Shown here: positions 26,883-38,425 of the stretch, piece after piece
How the letters are laid out: each line of letters opens with the position of its first letter
How positions within the stretch are numbered: the first letter of the stretch is position 1
Source: Plecoglossus altivelis
Lineage: Eukaryota; Chordata; Actinopteri; Osmeriformes; Plecoglossidae
Reading direction: 5' to 3'
NCBI GenBank assembly: GCA_036571765.1
Contig: BROE01000007.1
Span: 15,427,187 to 15,491,186, forward strand
Length of the DNA stretch: 64,000 nt
Position numbers and translations under genes: made by a program
The notes under the pieces: generated by a model
Seen by the model: the letters and a program-made list of their open reading frames with translations, nothing else
Told to the model about the DNA's origin: nothing
Database searches by the model: none

Positions 26883-29228
26883 TCACTGCACAGCCTGCTC
26901 ATTGGCGGTGCTGCCGGAGTCCTGGGGCTTCATCACGTCTGGAAGCTCTGGAGGGCTGGAGAACGACTCCACCTGCAGCTGCTCAAACGAGTCATCTGGA
27001 GGGAGGGAGGAGGAGAGTGGAGGGAGGGGCGAGGAGGAGAGTGGAGGGAGGGAGGAGGAGAGTGGAGGGAGGGGCGAGGAGGAGAGTGGAGGGAGGGAGG
27101 AGGAGAGTGGAGGGACGGAGGGAGGAGGAGAGTGGAGGGAGGGAGGAGGAGAGTGGAGGGAGGGGGGGGAGTTAGCAAGAAGAGAGGTGAGGTCAATATA
27201 GGTGATGTATGTAGTACTACTACTATTCAAACAGTGGATCAGTAGTAGAGTTACTATTCAAAGAACCGTATTTTCCATAGCCAGGAAAATCCTCTCATTC
27301 TCTACTAGCACTGATATCAAATCCAGAAGGTTCAGTATCTAAGAAACAGCACATGCTCATTCTTTCTCAAAGCAGTCCTAAAGATAGTAGGAGGGAAGAC
27401 TGACTTCCAGAGCACCAAGGTTCGGTTCAAGCGTACGTACCTCCAACGCGGAAAGCCAGCCCTACTGTAGCAGGGGCCTGGGGCCGTGCAGTCTGGTTGG
27501 TGAAGCCGCAGTCTCCCAGGGTTTTACTGTCATCCAGAACCTGGTCATCCTGCAGGGACAGGGAACAGAGTTTCAGGTACCAACTTACTAACTGTGGAGT
27601 CTTCAGGCACCCCACAGCCCAGCTGAGAGCTGCAAGGAGTCTTCAGGAACCCCACAGACAGCTAAGAACAGCAAAGAGTCTTCAGGAACCCCACAGACAG
27701 CTAAGAACAGCAAGGAGTCTTCAGGAACCCCACAGCCCGGCTAAGAACAGCAAGGAGTCTTCAGGAACCCCACAGCCCGGCTAAGAACAGCAAGGAGTCT
27801 TCAGGAACCCCGCAGCCCATCTGAGAGCAGCAAGGAGTCTTCAGGAACCCCGCAGCCCAGCTGAGAGCAGCAAGGAGTCTTCAGGAACCCCACAGCTCAG
27901 CTGAGAACAGCAAGGAGTCTTCAGGAACCCCACAGCCCAGCTGACAGCAGCAATGAGTCTTCAGGAACCCCACTGCCCAGCTGAGAACAGCAAGGAGTCT
28001 TCAGGAACCCCACAGCCCAGCTGAGAACAGCAAGGAGTCTTCAGGAACCCCACAGCCCAGCTAAGAACAGCAATGAGTCTTCAGGAACCCCACAGCCCAG
28101 CTGAGAGCAGCAAGGAGTCTTCAGGATCCCCACAGCCCAGCCAAGAGCAGCAAGGAGTCTTCAGGAACCCCACAGCCCAGCTAAGAACAGCAAGGAGTCT
28201 TCAGGAACCCCACAGCCCAGCTGAGAACAGCAAGGAGTCTTCAGGAACCCCACAGCCCAGCTAAGAACAGCAAGGAGTCTTCAGGAACCCCACAGCCCAG
28301 CTGAGAGCAGCAATGAGTCTTCAGGAACCCCACAGCCCAGCTGACAGCAGCCAAGACAGCCCAGCTGTCTTCATAGCTACCTTGAAGAGTCGCTGTTCCT
28401 CCGGCGCTCTCTTCAGAATGCCTTCCACGATGCGCTTCAGCTCGTACACGGTGGTGGACTCCTTGGCGTCTGTGAAGATCGTGGTCTTCCCGCGCCTGAT
28501 CATTAAGAACACATCCTGGGAATGACAAAACACGCGAAGAAACTGTCAAGTTATATGAACCTGTTTTTGAACCTTCGACGGGTCACTAGCGGATCTGAGG
28601 AACTTAACATATACAACATAATGTGCGTGCATGAATGAATGAAACAGTTTCTATATGATAGTTGTATTTTATTACAGCTGTACTAGCTACCCCGCTCTCG
28701 TCAGGACAGACTGTCAGGATGGACTTTAGCTAGATGCCTCGTCATTTATTTAACAAGATAGAGAAGTTAGACAGAAAGACAGCTGACAAGTTACTAGTTC
28801 GCTTGACACCAGCTACTGCTACTGAAGCTAGCTGGAATCTTAACAACTGTGGAATAAATGCTAGCTAACTTATTAGAAAAACTTGCTAGCTAAGCAAACC
28901 AATGATATCGAAATATGGTGGTTTCTTTCCTCAGTTTGACGAAAAACAGTACTTTCAGTTTGCTGCTATACTTAGCGCCGCCGGTCGAGACGTTGTATTA
29001 GCTAGCTACAATATGTGCTATTGCGTAAAACCTATGTTCTCTCGTTAGCATAAGGGGCCAACTGGTTTTGCTACTGGCTATCTAGCTAGCTGATTGTTAC
29101 TAAGTTTAGCAAGAGTAGTCTTTTACAAGCGCAATGACAAAAATACAACTTCACAATATTGCCGATGAACAGCGTTGTATTCGGCTGATAGTTAATTGAA
29201 GAACGGTAAACATTTGTAAACTCACCAT
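26883..29228 (-). CDS. elob: Elongin B
   Basis: Elongin B is a ubiquitin-like protein that pairs with elongin C in the SIII elongation factor and in VHL/SOCS-box (CUL2/CUL5) ubiquitin ligases. Four exons: 29226-29228 (ATG only), 28381-28515, 27441-27549, 26883-26995. All phases join to a 119-residue product, against 118 in human. It reads DVFLMIRRGKTTIFTDAKES, then DDQVLDDSKTLGDCGF, TARPQAPATVGLAFR, and ends SSPPELPDVMKPQDSG plus NEQAVQ. The ubiquitin fold occupies about residues 1-80; the tail is the conserved C-terminal extension. An intron right after the ATG is also how I recall the mammalian gene. It is head-to-head with pkmyt1, sharing an upstream region of about 0.8 kb. Confidence 0.97.
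27001..27168 (-). repeat. Acceptor-anchored pyrimidine minisatellite, elob intron 3
   Basis: In sense this is CTCCCTCCACTCTCCTC repeated about seven times, ending directly in the 3' splice site of exon 26883-26995 (CCTCCCTCCAG/ATGAC). The repeat therefore forms an extended polypyrimidine tract. Confidence 0.88.
27600..28370 (-). repeat. 39-40 bp minisatellite, elob intron 2
   Basis: About 19 copies of a unit in sense CAGCTGGGCTGTGGGGTT plus CCTGAAGACTCCTTGCTGTT. It begins about 12 bases after the donor of exon 28381-28515 (AAG/gtagctatgaagacag) and fills most of the intron. Confidence 0.93.
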
Positions 29229-29836
29229 TTCAAGTGGTTTGTTAGCTGGTTAGTTTAGCCAATTGCCTCACCACCGTCAGCCCAGACTGCACTGCGCCAG
29301 CGCAGCGGTGACGACACGAAGATTACATTCACGAACCACAGCTGCGCACACATGCGCAGACATGCGCAGCGAGTTCGTAATTTGGCGCGAGGTGTTTTGA
29401 GTGGAATAGTTGAGTTCGTTTTACGTTGCGTTGGAACCAGTAGACACTTCGTCTATTTAAACACAACTTTGGGATATTAATTCTGGGTTTCTACTCTAAA
29501 GAACATTGGAAGTATGTCCGTTTTTGTGTGTGTTTCTACTTATGTGAAATGGCGAATAACTGGAAACTAAGTGAGCTGTCAAAAAACAAACGTTCGCTAG
29601 CTAGCGAGCTAACTCAACGTTCAAGCGTGCTTAGTCAACTAATGTTCAAATATTTTGTTTGACAACATAACAAGTTTATCCGATATCTACAATGTGCATC
29701 TAGAACGTCTTGGGATATATATTCATATTTTGGGGTAAGTAGCTATGTACATTCAATGTTTTGCCCCGGTTGTCTTCTCTGACATACCAATTTGACACGT
29801 AATCTGTTTCCCGTTCTGACTTCTAACTGACAACAG
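29229..29836. promoter_or_regulatory. Bidirectional promoter of elob and pkmyt1
   Basis: The start regions of two divergent genes share this interval. It contains a perfect E2F site TTTGGCGC (29381-29388) and a cluster of TGCGCA/ATGCGCAG half-sites (29343-29370) resembling paired NRF1 motifs. There is no TATA box. E2F fits cell-cycle control of pkmyt1 and NRF1-like sites fit housekeeping elob; function is inferred from motif and position only. Confidence 0.6.
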
Positions 29837-29896
29837 GATCCATTGAAAGGACTAAGATGTGGGCGGTACGATAATTAAATCCGACAAACAAAACAG
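29837..29896 (+). other. pkmyt1: Probable 5' UTR exon of pkmyt1
   Basis: A 60-base segment bounded by an acceptor (TGACAACAG) and a consensus donor (AACAG/gtaaaa). It contains a six-codon upstream reading frame (ATG at 29855), which might dampen translation. Confidence 0.4.
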
Positions 29897-30026
29897 GTAA
29901 AAAGTATCCACTGTTATAGTTTCCTATTGTATTGCCCAAAGTTTTGACGCTATACATTTACTCAGTTTGACAGGACCATACATGATCTTATGTTTACGTT
30001 TGCATTCTCCCACAAGGCCCTATATG

Positions 30027-33000
30027 ATGTCTGTGTCTTTGGAAACCAAAATGGCCACCACCCCTCTGCCCCTCCCGGCCCATTTTTCCCAGGCAGAACA
30101 GTCCTTCTCCCTCAAAAAAAGACGCCTCCTCTTCTCCTCCTCATCCTCCAGCTCGTCCCTCTCACCCCCTGCCCTCCACTGCCACTCCCTGCCCCCCCGG
30201 CCCCCCTCCAAGGGTTGTCCCCCCCTGAGCAGGGTGTTCCCCCAGCGCCCCCCCTCCCCCTGGACCCCCCTGTCCCGCTCCCTCCTCCAGTGCCCCCCCC
30301 AGGCATCGCTATACGACCCCAGCAAGCCTCAGTCGTACTTCAGCCAGTGTTTCATCAACCTGGGGCTCCTGGGCCGGGGCTCCTTTGGGGAAGTGTACAA
30401 GGTGAGCTGTGAAGATGCTTTGGCACAGTCTGTCCTGTGATATGGTTGGCACAGTCTGTGTGCTGTGACATGGTTGGCACAGTCTGTGTCACGCTTGGCA
30501 CAGTCTGTGTCCTGTGACACGGTTGGCACAGTCAGTCCTGTGACACGGTTGGCACAGTCAGTCCTGTGACATGGTTGGCACAGTCTGTGTCCTGTGACAT
30601 GGTTGGCACAGTCTGTGTCCTGTGACACGGTTGGCACAGTCTGTGTCCTGGGACACGGTTGGCACAGTCTGTGTCCTGTGGCACATGGTTGGCACAGTCT
30701 GTGTCCTGTGACATGGTTGGCACAGTTTGTGTCCTGTGACACGGTTGGCACAGTCAGTCCTGTGACATGGTTAGCATAGTCTGTGTCTTGGCACAGTCTG
30801 TGTCCTGGGACATGGTTGGCACAGTCTGTGTCCTGTGACACGGTTGGCACAGTCTGTGTCCTGTGACACGGTTGGCACAGTCTGTGTCCTGTGACATGGT
30901 TGGCACAGTCTGTGTCCTGTGATATGGTTGGCACAGTCAGTCCTGTGACATGGTTAGCATAGTCTGTGTGTTGGCACATGGTTGTCAGGCAAACAACCAT
31001 GTGACACAGGCAGGGTGGTGTGATGTCTTCCCCAGGTCCTAAGCCTTGTGGACCGCCGTCACTACGCTGTCAAACGCTCCGTCCAGCGTTTCCGGGGCAC
31101 CAGCGAGCGTAACCGTAGCGTGCGGGAGGCCCGGTGCCACGAGCGTCTCTGCCCCCACCCTCACATCCTGGGGTTTGTTGCTGCCTGGGAGGAGGGTGGC
31201 CGACTCTACATCCAGACTGAGCTGTGCTGCACCACCCTGCTACTGCATGCTGAGGCCCAGCCTCCCTCCACAGGTCAGTCTGTCCAGCTCCCCTCCCCAG
31301 GCCAGTCTATCCAGCCCCCCTCCACATGCCAGTCTGTCCCAGCTCCCCTCCACATGCCAGCCTATCCAGCCTCCCTCCCCAGGCCAGTCTGTCCAGCTCC
31401 CCTCCACAGGCCAGTCTGTCCAGCCCCCCCTCCACATGTCAGTCTGTCCAGCCACCCTCCATAGGTCAGTCTGTCCCAGCCCTAGTCCACATGCCAGTCT
31501 ATCCAGCCCCCCTCCATAGGTCAGTCTGTCCCAGCCCCCCTCCACAGGTCAGCCTGCCCTCCTTCACCCAGTGTTGGTTTGGTTCCTCTTTAACCCCGGA
31601 TGACCTTGTTCCCCAGACGAGGCGTGGGCATACCTGTGCGACCTGCTGGCCGCCCTGCAGCACCTGCACTCTCAAGGATGCGCTCACCTGGACCTCAAAC
31701 CTGCCAACGTGTTCCTCACCCGCTCTGGACGCCTCAAACTAGGCGACTTTGGACTGTTGCTGGAGCTACCAGGCTGGGAGGGCGGGGCCAGGGGACAAGG
31801 GAGGCGGGGCCAGGAGGGACCAGACCCCCAGGAGGGGGACTTCCAGGAGGGGGACCCCAGGTACATGGCCCCAGAGCTGCTGAGGGGGGAGTACAGTCCT
31901 GCTGCTGACGTCTTCAGGTGGGGCTCTGAAACCGTCTCCAATGTTAGATAGACTTACAGTGGTCACACAGCTCCTCCAGCACAGGACACACTAAAATGCT
32001 GCTGTGTCTACATTCTGAGATGTTTTACACGGTGTGCTGTAATGATGGCCAACATGGTGATGTTTGGTTCTTTGCCACTGGCAGCCTGGGCGTGTCCATC
32101 CTGGAGCTGGCGTGTAACATGGAGCTGCCTAAAGGAGGGGAGGGCTGGCAGCAGCTCCGACAAGGCTGCCTGCCCACCCAGTGCACCAGCAGTAAGACCA
32201 CACGCCTTAGCACCACAACTGACACTGTGGCCGCCATTTTGGCTCCTGAAGCCATCTTGGCTCCTGAAGCCATCTTGGCTCCTGAAGCCATCTTGGCTCC
32301 TGATGCCATCTTGGCTCCTGATGCCATTATTTGTGTTGTTCTGCCCAGGCTTGTCCTATGAGCTGCAGGAGGTGCTACGGATGATGCTGGCTCCAGAGCC
32401 CAGCTCCAGGGCCTCAGTGGCTAAGCTGCTCTCCCTCCCTGCTGTCAGGAGACGCAGGTGGAGACGCCAGGCCTCTCTGCTGCTCCAGGAGGCAGTGCTC
32501 ACACTGCTGTCCTGCTGCCAGGTACCCCCAGCCAGCCTCCCTCCTCCTTCTCCTGCACTCCCACCTCCTTCTCCTTCTGCTCTTCCTTCTCCACCTCCTG
32601 TTCTTCTCCTCCTCCTGCTCTCCTCCTTCTTCTCCTGCTCTCCTCCTGCTCTCCCTCCTCCTGCTCTCCTCCTGCTCTCCCTCCTCTTCCTTCTCCTGCT
32701 CTCCCTCCTCCTCCTGCTCTCCCTCCTCCTCCTCCTGCTCTCCTCCTGCTCTCCCTCCTCCTCCTCCTTCTCTCCTCCTGCCCTCTCCGTCCTTCTGCAG
32801 GATAGTCAGCAGGGCTGCCTCAAACCACAAACACACACTCCAGTCCATCTTCGCTGCTTCCTGACTCTGCTCTGACATCCTCCAGGTGGTGGTGTCTTCT
32901 TGCTGGGGCCTGCTCTCCCGCTTGCCCCTCCGAGGGTGGGGGTCTCCGGCCCCCAGCACGCCCCCCAGGAGCAGTGGGGACAGCCAGCTTGCCATGCCCC

Positions 33001-33732
33001 CCAGCATCATGCTCACAGATGCAGGCAGCCTGGATGACGACCTGGTGTTCCGCCCTGGAGGGCTGGACCTTGATCTCTCTCCCACCTTGTCTTACAGGTA
33101 CACCCCCCACCCCCTCCTCATGCCCCCCTCCCCCTCCTCACGCCCCCCTCCCCATGCCCTGTCTCCGTCAGTGGGAAGGATTGTGTATGTTTGTTCAGAG
33201 ACGTAAGTTATTGTGTCGTTGGAACTCTTGTGCTTTCATCAATGTTAGTATCCACGCATATAAGGGCTGTGTGTGTTTTACTGTATATCTGATTCCCATG
33301 TGGTCCTCTGTGCCCTGATTCAACAGAGTGAAGTCTCGTCTCTCAGCTGGGAGCACATCCACCCCTCTCCCAGCCTCCCCTCCCCAACTCCCCGGCTCTG
33401 CCAGCACCCCTCCACGCTCCTGTCACCTCCACAGCCCCACACACAGCCCCTCACACAGCCTCACACACAGCCTCACACACAGCCCCTCCAGAATCCACTC
33501 CTACAGTTCCCCTGTCTCCAGACAGCCCAGCCTCAGTTCAGAGGGCTGCCTGGCCTCCCCCAGCCTCAGCCCAGAGAGCTGCCTGGCCTCCTCCAGCCAG
33601 CTGCTCTCCTCACGCTCCTCCTGCAGGCCTTCCCGCACCTGGGTCATCCAGGAACCACTCCTCAGACCCAGTTTTGAACCAAAGAATCTGCTCAGCCTGT
33701 TTGACGACACGGATGTGGAGGGGCAGCCCTGA
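30027..33732 (+). CDS. pkmyt1: Myt1 kinase, membrane-anchored CDK1 inhibitor
   Basis: Phosphorylates CDK1 on Thr14/Tyr15 to hold cells before mitosis, anchored in ER/Golgi membranes. Exons: 30027-30401, 31036-31273, 31617-31917, 32085-32191, 32349-32521, 32886-33097, 33327-33732; phases join to about 603 residues. Kinase motifs: glycine loop LGRGSFGEVYK, VAIK-type lysine in HYAVKRS, EEGGRLYIQTELC hinge region, HLDLKPAN catalytic loop (HLD in place of HRD, as in family members), GDFG, then DPRYMAPELL and ELACNMELPKGGEGWQQLRQG. The hydrophobic stretch LLLQEAVLTLLSCCQVVV after the kinase domain fits the membrane anchor. The C-terminus PSFEPKNLLSLFDDT matches the family end. The activation loop carries a Gly/Arg-rich insertion. 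Start: MSVSLE, with another Met one codon upstream (30024). Confidence 0.95.
30425..31000 (+). repeat. Minisatellite GGTTGGCACAGTCTGTGT, pkmyt1 intron
   Basis: About 19 copies of a 22-29 bp unit (GGTTGGCACAGTCTGTG plus TCCTGTGACAC). It begins about 18-25 bases after the donor of exon 30027-30401 and fills the intron. Confidence 0.93.
31258..31556 (+). repeat. Donor-derived minisatellite, pkmyt1 exon 3/intron 3
   Basis: The exon end and donor CCTCCCTCCACAG/gtcagtctg form the first unit. About ten copies of 27-30 bp follow (CCCTCCACAGGTCAGTCTG, CCCTCCCCAGGCCAGTCTG and CCCTCCACATGCCAGTCTG). Only some keep an AG/GT core, so a ladder of decayed decoy donors follows the real one. Confidence 0.9.
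32225..32328 (+). repeat. GGCTCCTGAAGCCATCTT repeat, pkmyt1 intron
   Basis: Five 18-bp copies, the last two with GATGCC in place of GAAGCC. It lies about 35 bases after the donor of exon 32085-32191. Confidence 0.92.
32528..32800 (+). repeat. Pyrimidine array CTCCTCCTGCTCTCC, pkmyt1 intron
   Basis: Mixed TCCTCCTGCTCTCCC units starting about 10-15 bases after the donor of exon 32349-32521. A cryptic acceptor-like CCTTCTGCAG sits at its end (near 32800), about 85 bases before the true acceptor. Confidence 0.85.
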
Positions 33733-33933
33733 GGCCGCTGTGGGGGGAGGCAGACTTGAGGCTACTGTGGGGGGAAAGGCAGACTTGAGGCTGCTGTGGG
33801 GGGAGACAGCAGGAGGAGGTGAAGAGACAGAGGCAGCAGGTGGGGACATAGTGTACAAAGTTGTCTGGGTTTTTATTTTTATAAATGCTAAATATAAAAA
33901 TGTTTTTTGTTTTGAATGTGTATGTTTGTACAA

Positions 33934-33939
33934 AATAAA
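33934..33939 (+). promoter_or_regulatory. Polyadenylation signal of pkmyt1
   Basis: AATAAA about 200 bp after the stop codon, in AT-rich sequence with TTGTTT and TGTATG context. 33940-34600 is unique with no recognised gene. Confidence 0.7.
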
Positions 33940-34625
33940 TTATTTACGCTGTTTGAAGAAGGAAAATAATTATACTCACCTAATTATATCTTCATGCACT
34001 TTTGAGTTTGTGGTGATGGCAAAAAACTCACGTGACTCTCTGGAGTTCGTTATCTGCTAATATGCTGTACGTATCTGATGTGTGACAGTCAGGTTATACT
34101 AAATGAATAAAGTGAGCAACATGGACAGTTTAATCAGTAACGCACACTGATTGACTGATGACTTTATTACACGACAGAAATATACTGCTGTGTCTGGTGC
34201 CCGACAGATGGCAGTAAAACACGGTTAAATCCGTTATTGCATTGCAGAGGTCCGAAGAAGATCTAAGGTGTTTATCTAAAGTCTTCCCCGAGTTTCTAAG
34301 GATAGAAAATGAGTCCCACCTTTGCAAACAAAGGCTGTTAAGCTTAACACGTGGGATGTGTTGAATCTGGGAATCCTAAACCGCTTTTCATCTATTTCGA
34401 AAAAGGGAATTTGAAAGCATCGTTGTATCCGCTGCCAAGACCAGCTGCTTAAAACCACAGTGACTTTGTTTCCCGTGATGGTTGTTCAAATCTAACCAGT
34501 TAGGTAAGTGCTTATGTGTCAGTGGTACACAGTAGCCATCTTTAGTGCCTGGTTTATGTCTTATCGGGTAAAGAGGTTAGACATTTAAGATATTTAGCCG
34601 TGTTATGCGTCAGATATAATACAGG

Positions 34626-35825
34626 ATGTCTAAAGTAGAGCGTCTGAATGCCCGAGTGGCAAAGCTCCTGACGGCGGCAGTAAATGAAGTTCTCGAGGTA
34701 GTGAAGGAGACGGTGTCGGAGTATCAAGAGAAAACGGCCAGGACACTGAGAGAGAACGAGAGTCTGAAAAGAAAAATTCAAGAACTCCAGGACAATGTAC
34801 AGAGACCGAGACCAGGTGAGTTCCGTTTAAAACAGGTCCACTGCACTCTCTCTCCTTTGCACTAACGGATTCATTTTCACGTAGGAGCTTCGACGTTGAC
34901 GGTCGATGCTGAGAAGACGCAAGGAAAATTACCATGGAAACAGGAGCGACCGTTACCCGTAGACGAGGACATTGAGATCATTGAATCTGACGATGAGATC
35001 CCTGTGATCCTAACCCCAGATTGTCATGGCGACGTGAACAAACAGTTGGGTTCTGCCTCTCCGTGTCTGTGGAGGGGCTTGGCACGGCCAGGAAGTCGAC
35101 GTCACGACGCCGAACAGCAGACCGATGACATGCTGCATTACACTGAGGTGAACCTGAAAACAGAGCAGTCAGATGCCCTGGATATCGCCCTGGCAGAGGC
35201 CTCACCAAACATGCTGTCGTCTAACCTCCACACACAGGGTTCACCTTCCCTCCTGACTGTTGATCACATCAAAACAGAACCTGATTACTCTGCGTATTCA
35301 ACACCAAAGCATTTGAATTATGGCTCCAGCTCCGGCCATAATTCACATCTCCAAGGGCCCTTTCAGCAGAATCTAGGCTCTCATCAACTCATGTACTTTT
35401 CTCCACCTGAGAACGGTTTAGGGGAGCCCTGCTCTGAAGGCGATGGCTCTTTTGGGGCCATGAGGGAGCATGATGGGGGAGGGTACGAACTGCAGCACAA
35501 GCTCCGCCCATTCAGGAAGTCCTGCGGAGGAGGAGGAGCCTTGAGAATATTCCAGAGACAACACAGTAGAGAGAAACGCTACTTCTGCCAGATATGTGGC
35601 CGCAGCTTCAGTCACGCGGGGGACTTTAAGAAGCACAAGAGGGTTCACACAGGGGAGAAACCCTATTGCTGCTCTGTGTGCGGAAAGAGGTTCAGCCAGT
35701 CTGGATACCTGAAGATTCACCAGCGTTACCACACCGGGGAGAGACCATATGGCTGCGGCCAGTGTGGAAAACGTTTCAGCCACTCAAGTAACTTTAAGAA
35801 ACACCAGCTCACTCACTTACAGTGA
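34626..35825 (+). CDS. C2H2 zinc-finger protein with N-terminal coiled coil, copy A
   Basis: Two coding exons, 34626-34815 and 34885-35825, giving 376 residues. Exon 1 encodes a helical N-terminal block (MSKVERLNARVAKLL then EYQEKTARTLRENESLKRK) with heptad-like spacing, typical of a fish-expanded zinc-finger family and probably a dimerisation module. The linker holds DHIKTEPD, a SUMO-consensus-like site. Three C2H2 fingers close the protein (YFCQICGRSFSHAGDFKKH, YCCSVCGKRFSQSGYLKIH, YGCGQCGKRFSHSSNFKKH) joined by TGEKP/TGERP linkers. An acceptor (ATATAATACAG) lies two bases before the ATG, so an upstream non-coding exon is likely, perhaps ending at 34503 (GTTAG/gtaagt). It is a nuclear DNA-binding regulator by family; targets are unknown. 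Confidence 0.9.
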
Positions 35826-36122
35826 CACGGACTTGCAGTGATCCCTTTAAAACACATTAGAAGTATGTTCATGCTATTAACAATATCTAGGTATCACGTA
35901 TAGATTAATTGTGTGGCGTTGAAAGACAATGTAAGGATTTGACTGGAAGAAGATGTGCTTATTGCAACAGATTAACATCATTACGATTGCTGGACGGTAC
36001 ATATTGAGGCCATATTAATGATGCCTTGCATGTTATTTAGTTGCTCCAAATGGCTTTGTCCTTACCACACCCTACATGTTTTGTACCTTTGTAATGATAC
36101 ACATATGTCCCCTATACTATCA

Positions 36123-36128
36123 AATAAA
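36123..36128 (+). promoter_or_regulatory. Polyadenylation signal, zinc-finger copy A
   Basis: AATAAA about 300 bp after the copy A stop codon, followed by T-rich sequence. Confidence 0.6.
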
Positions 36129-36888
36129 ACTTTTGTTTTTAGGATATTAAACACTGTCAGTTGCTTTAGATTCAATGGCGAACCAACGATACTCTGAAAT
36201 TGTATCTAGTTACACTTTGATTACATCGGCCCTTAGTTTTACTGTCACTGTACTCTGACCAGCAAAATACTATCTGTATAATTGGGGGGGTAATTCATGT
36301 AATTCATGAAAGAGATGCTTTAGAGGGTCTAAGTATCTGCACCATAGGTCAATGATGAGTAGACAGTGGCTCGTTTAGAAGACATGAAGGGAGAAATCGG
36401 GAAGCCGAACGGAGTTACTCTACCAACTAATCACCACTACAAGTCATCGCCTCACACGGATACGTTTTCTCTTCTGGACTGTGGTAAGATCCGTATTTGT
36501 AGACGAGCGTCGTCGCTTTCCGCCAAATAACGGAAATGACGTAAGTCCTTCACATCAAAACATTTGCAAGTGAGAGTCTTTCCACCGATGAGTCGATAAC
36601 ACCGATCGGCAACCGCAGGACATTGGATAGCGGTGGAATTGTTAAACAGCCACGTATGTTTCCATACAATTACTCTCTGTTTCATAACAGCTAATGTTAA
36701 ATATAAAAATTCGGAGTGTGACTGAAATTTTCGACAATAAGCGAGCTATTTGCTAGCATTGAATGCAATTAGCACTACCAACCGAATGTCCAAGATGGCC
36801 CCACAGTAGCTTTCTCCTAGCTATAAAGCTATCGTTAGTGTTTTGTCAACCATAGAATAGCACTGCTCCGTTTTATATTTTGAGAATC

Positions 36889-38113
36889 ATGTCGAAGATT
36901 GACCGTCTCAATGCCCGCGTGGCTAAACTACTGACGGTAGCTGTGAACGAGGTTCTGGAGGTTGTGAAAGAGACGGTGTCGGAGTACCAAGAGAAAACTG
37001 CCAGAACTCAGAGAGAGAACGAAAGTCTGAGAAGAAGATTGCAGGAACTCCAAGACAAGTTGAAGGAAGGAGAAGGTACGACTAGGCCGCGTCAGCCCGG
37101 CAAGTATTAACGAAAGTGTACTGTAGATACGGCGCACTGTATTTTACCGTCTGTTGAGTATAACTCTCCTCTCATCCACAGCGCAACATCAGACGGTTCT
37201 CCCTGTTCCCCCTGTATCATTCGGTAAAACAGAACAGGATGATCGCCACACCTGTCCAAGACAGGATCTGGATCCAGAGCTTCACAAACACAAGCAGGAG
37301 CTGAACGAGAAAGAGAGCGACGAAGGACCGTGTCTCTCGGTAGAGCAGGACCCTTTCACAGAGTGCAATGTCACCTTGACGTTAGCCAATCACAGCAGGG
37401 ATCTCTCCGAGGGGTTGTCGAGGGTGACGGACGCGGCTCTGACAGTCTACATGTCCCGTCCCGTCGGAGACGGGGAGAGAGAGTCCATCCACTCAGGGGA
37501 TGTGTTCAGTGTGGCCGCTCCCAGTCTCCCCTCCTCCCCCTCTCTCCCAGCTTTGTCCGCTAACGTCATCAAGACCGAACCAGAACCAGACCAGCTGGAG
37601 CAGTCCACCGGGCCAGACTCCACGGGTCACAGCCACTTCTATGAGAACTGCGGCGATTCGGACAGCAGCGCAACGCACAACGACTGTGCCCTGGACCCCA
37701 TGCACAGCCACCCGGACATCCAAGGCATGGTCCACTACATCAACGCAGAGGGCCTCAACACGTTTGTTGATACGTTCCCCTTCGAGTGTCATCCAGAACT
37801 GGTCCAGGACGCCAGGAGGTCCAGGCTGCAACCCCGGCCTGAGGAGAACCACAGCTGCGTGGTGTGCGGGAAGACGTTTAGCCGCGTGGGGAACCTGCGA
37901 ATCCACCAGCGCTGCCACACCGGAGAGAAACCATACTGCTGCCTGCACTGCGGACGCAGGTTCAGCCACGCAGGCAACCTGCAGAAACATAAGAGGGTCC
38001 ACACTGGGGAGAGACCCTACGGATGCCAGCAGTGCGGAAAAACTTTCAGTCAGTCCAGCCACCTGAAGAAACACCAGAGAATTCATATTGTCAGGCATAT
38101 TAGTGTTGGATGA
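36889..38113 (+). CDS. C2H2 zinc-finger protein with N-terminal coiled coil, copy B
   Basis: Exons 36889-37075 and 37182-38113 give 372 residues. The N-terminal block MSKIDRLNARVAKLL and ETVSEYQEKTARTQRENES is closely shared with copies A and C. The linker has NVIKTEPEP at the matching place. Three fingers: SCVVCGKTFSRVGNLRIH, YCCLHCGRRFSHAGNLQKH, YGCQQCGKTFSQSSHLKKH. The finger-1 helix (RVGNLRI) matches copy C and differs from copy A, so DNA specificities probably diverged. Unlike A and C, no acceptor precedes the ATG, so the start codon seems to lie in the first exon. I chose the ATG at 36889 because it aligns with the paralogues. Confidence 0.9.
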
Positions 38114-38419
38114 TAACTCGGAGATGTTGGCTGTTTATTGTCTGGTTTGAAAGTATGGATGTTTGTCATGTAATATCTTAGGCGTTTAACTTATTACATT
38201 ATCAATATACTGTTTCTTTTTATAAAAGAAATTACGTTTTGTACTGTTTTACTGACTTATATAGTACTTTCACCAAGCATGGATTTCTGCATTTGGTGTT
38301 GACAGACTGAATAGCATGACACTAATCTTTAGTTTTTTGTCTTAATTACTAAATAATGATATTAATTCTGTATGATGTTATGCATAATATGATCTACAGT
38401 CCGGTGGATAATTTTTTTT

Positions 38420-38425
38420 ATTAAA
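38420..38425 (+). promoter_or_regulatory. Polyadenylation signal (ATTAAA), zinc-finger copy B
   Basis: ATTAAA about 310 bp after the stop codon, followed by a GT-rich element (TGTCTTTGTTTGTCT). Confidence 0.55.
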
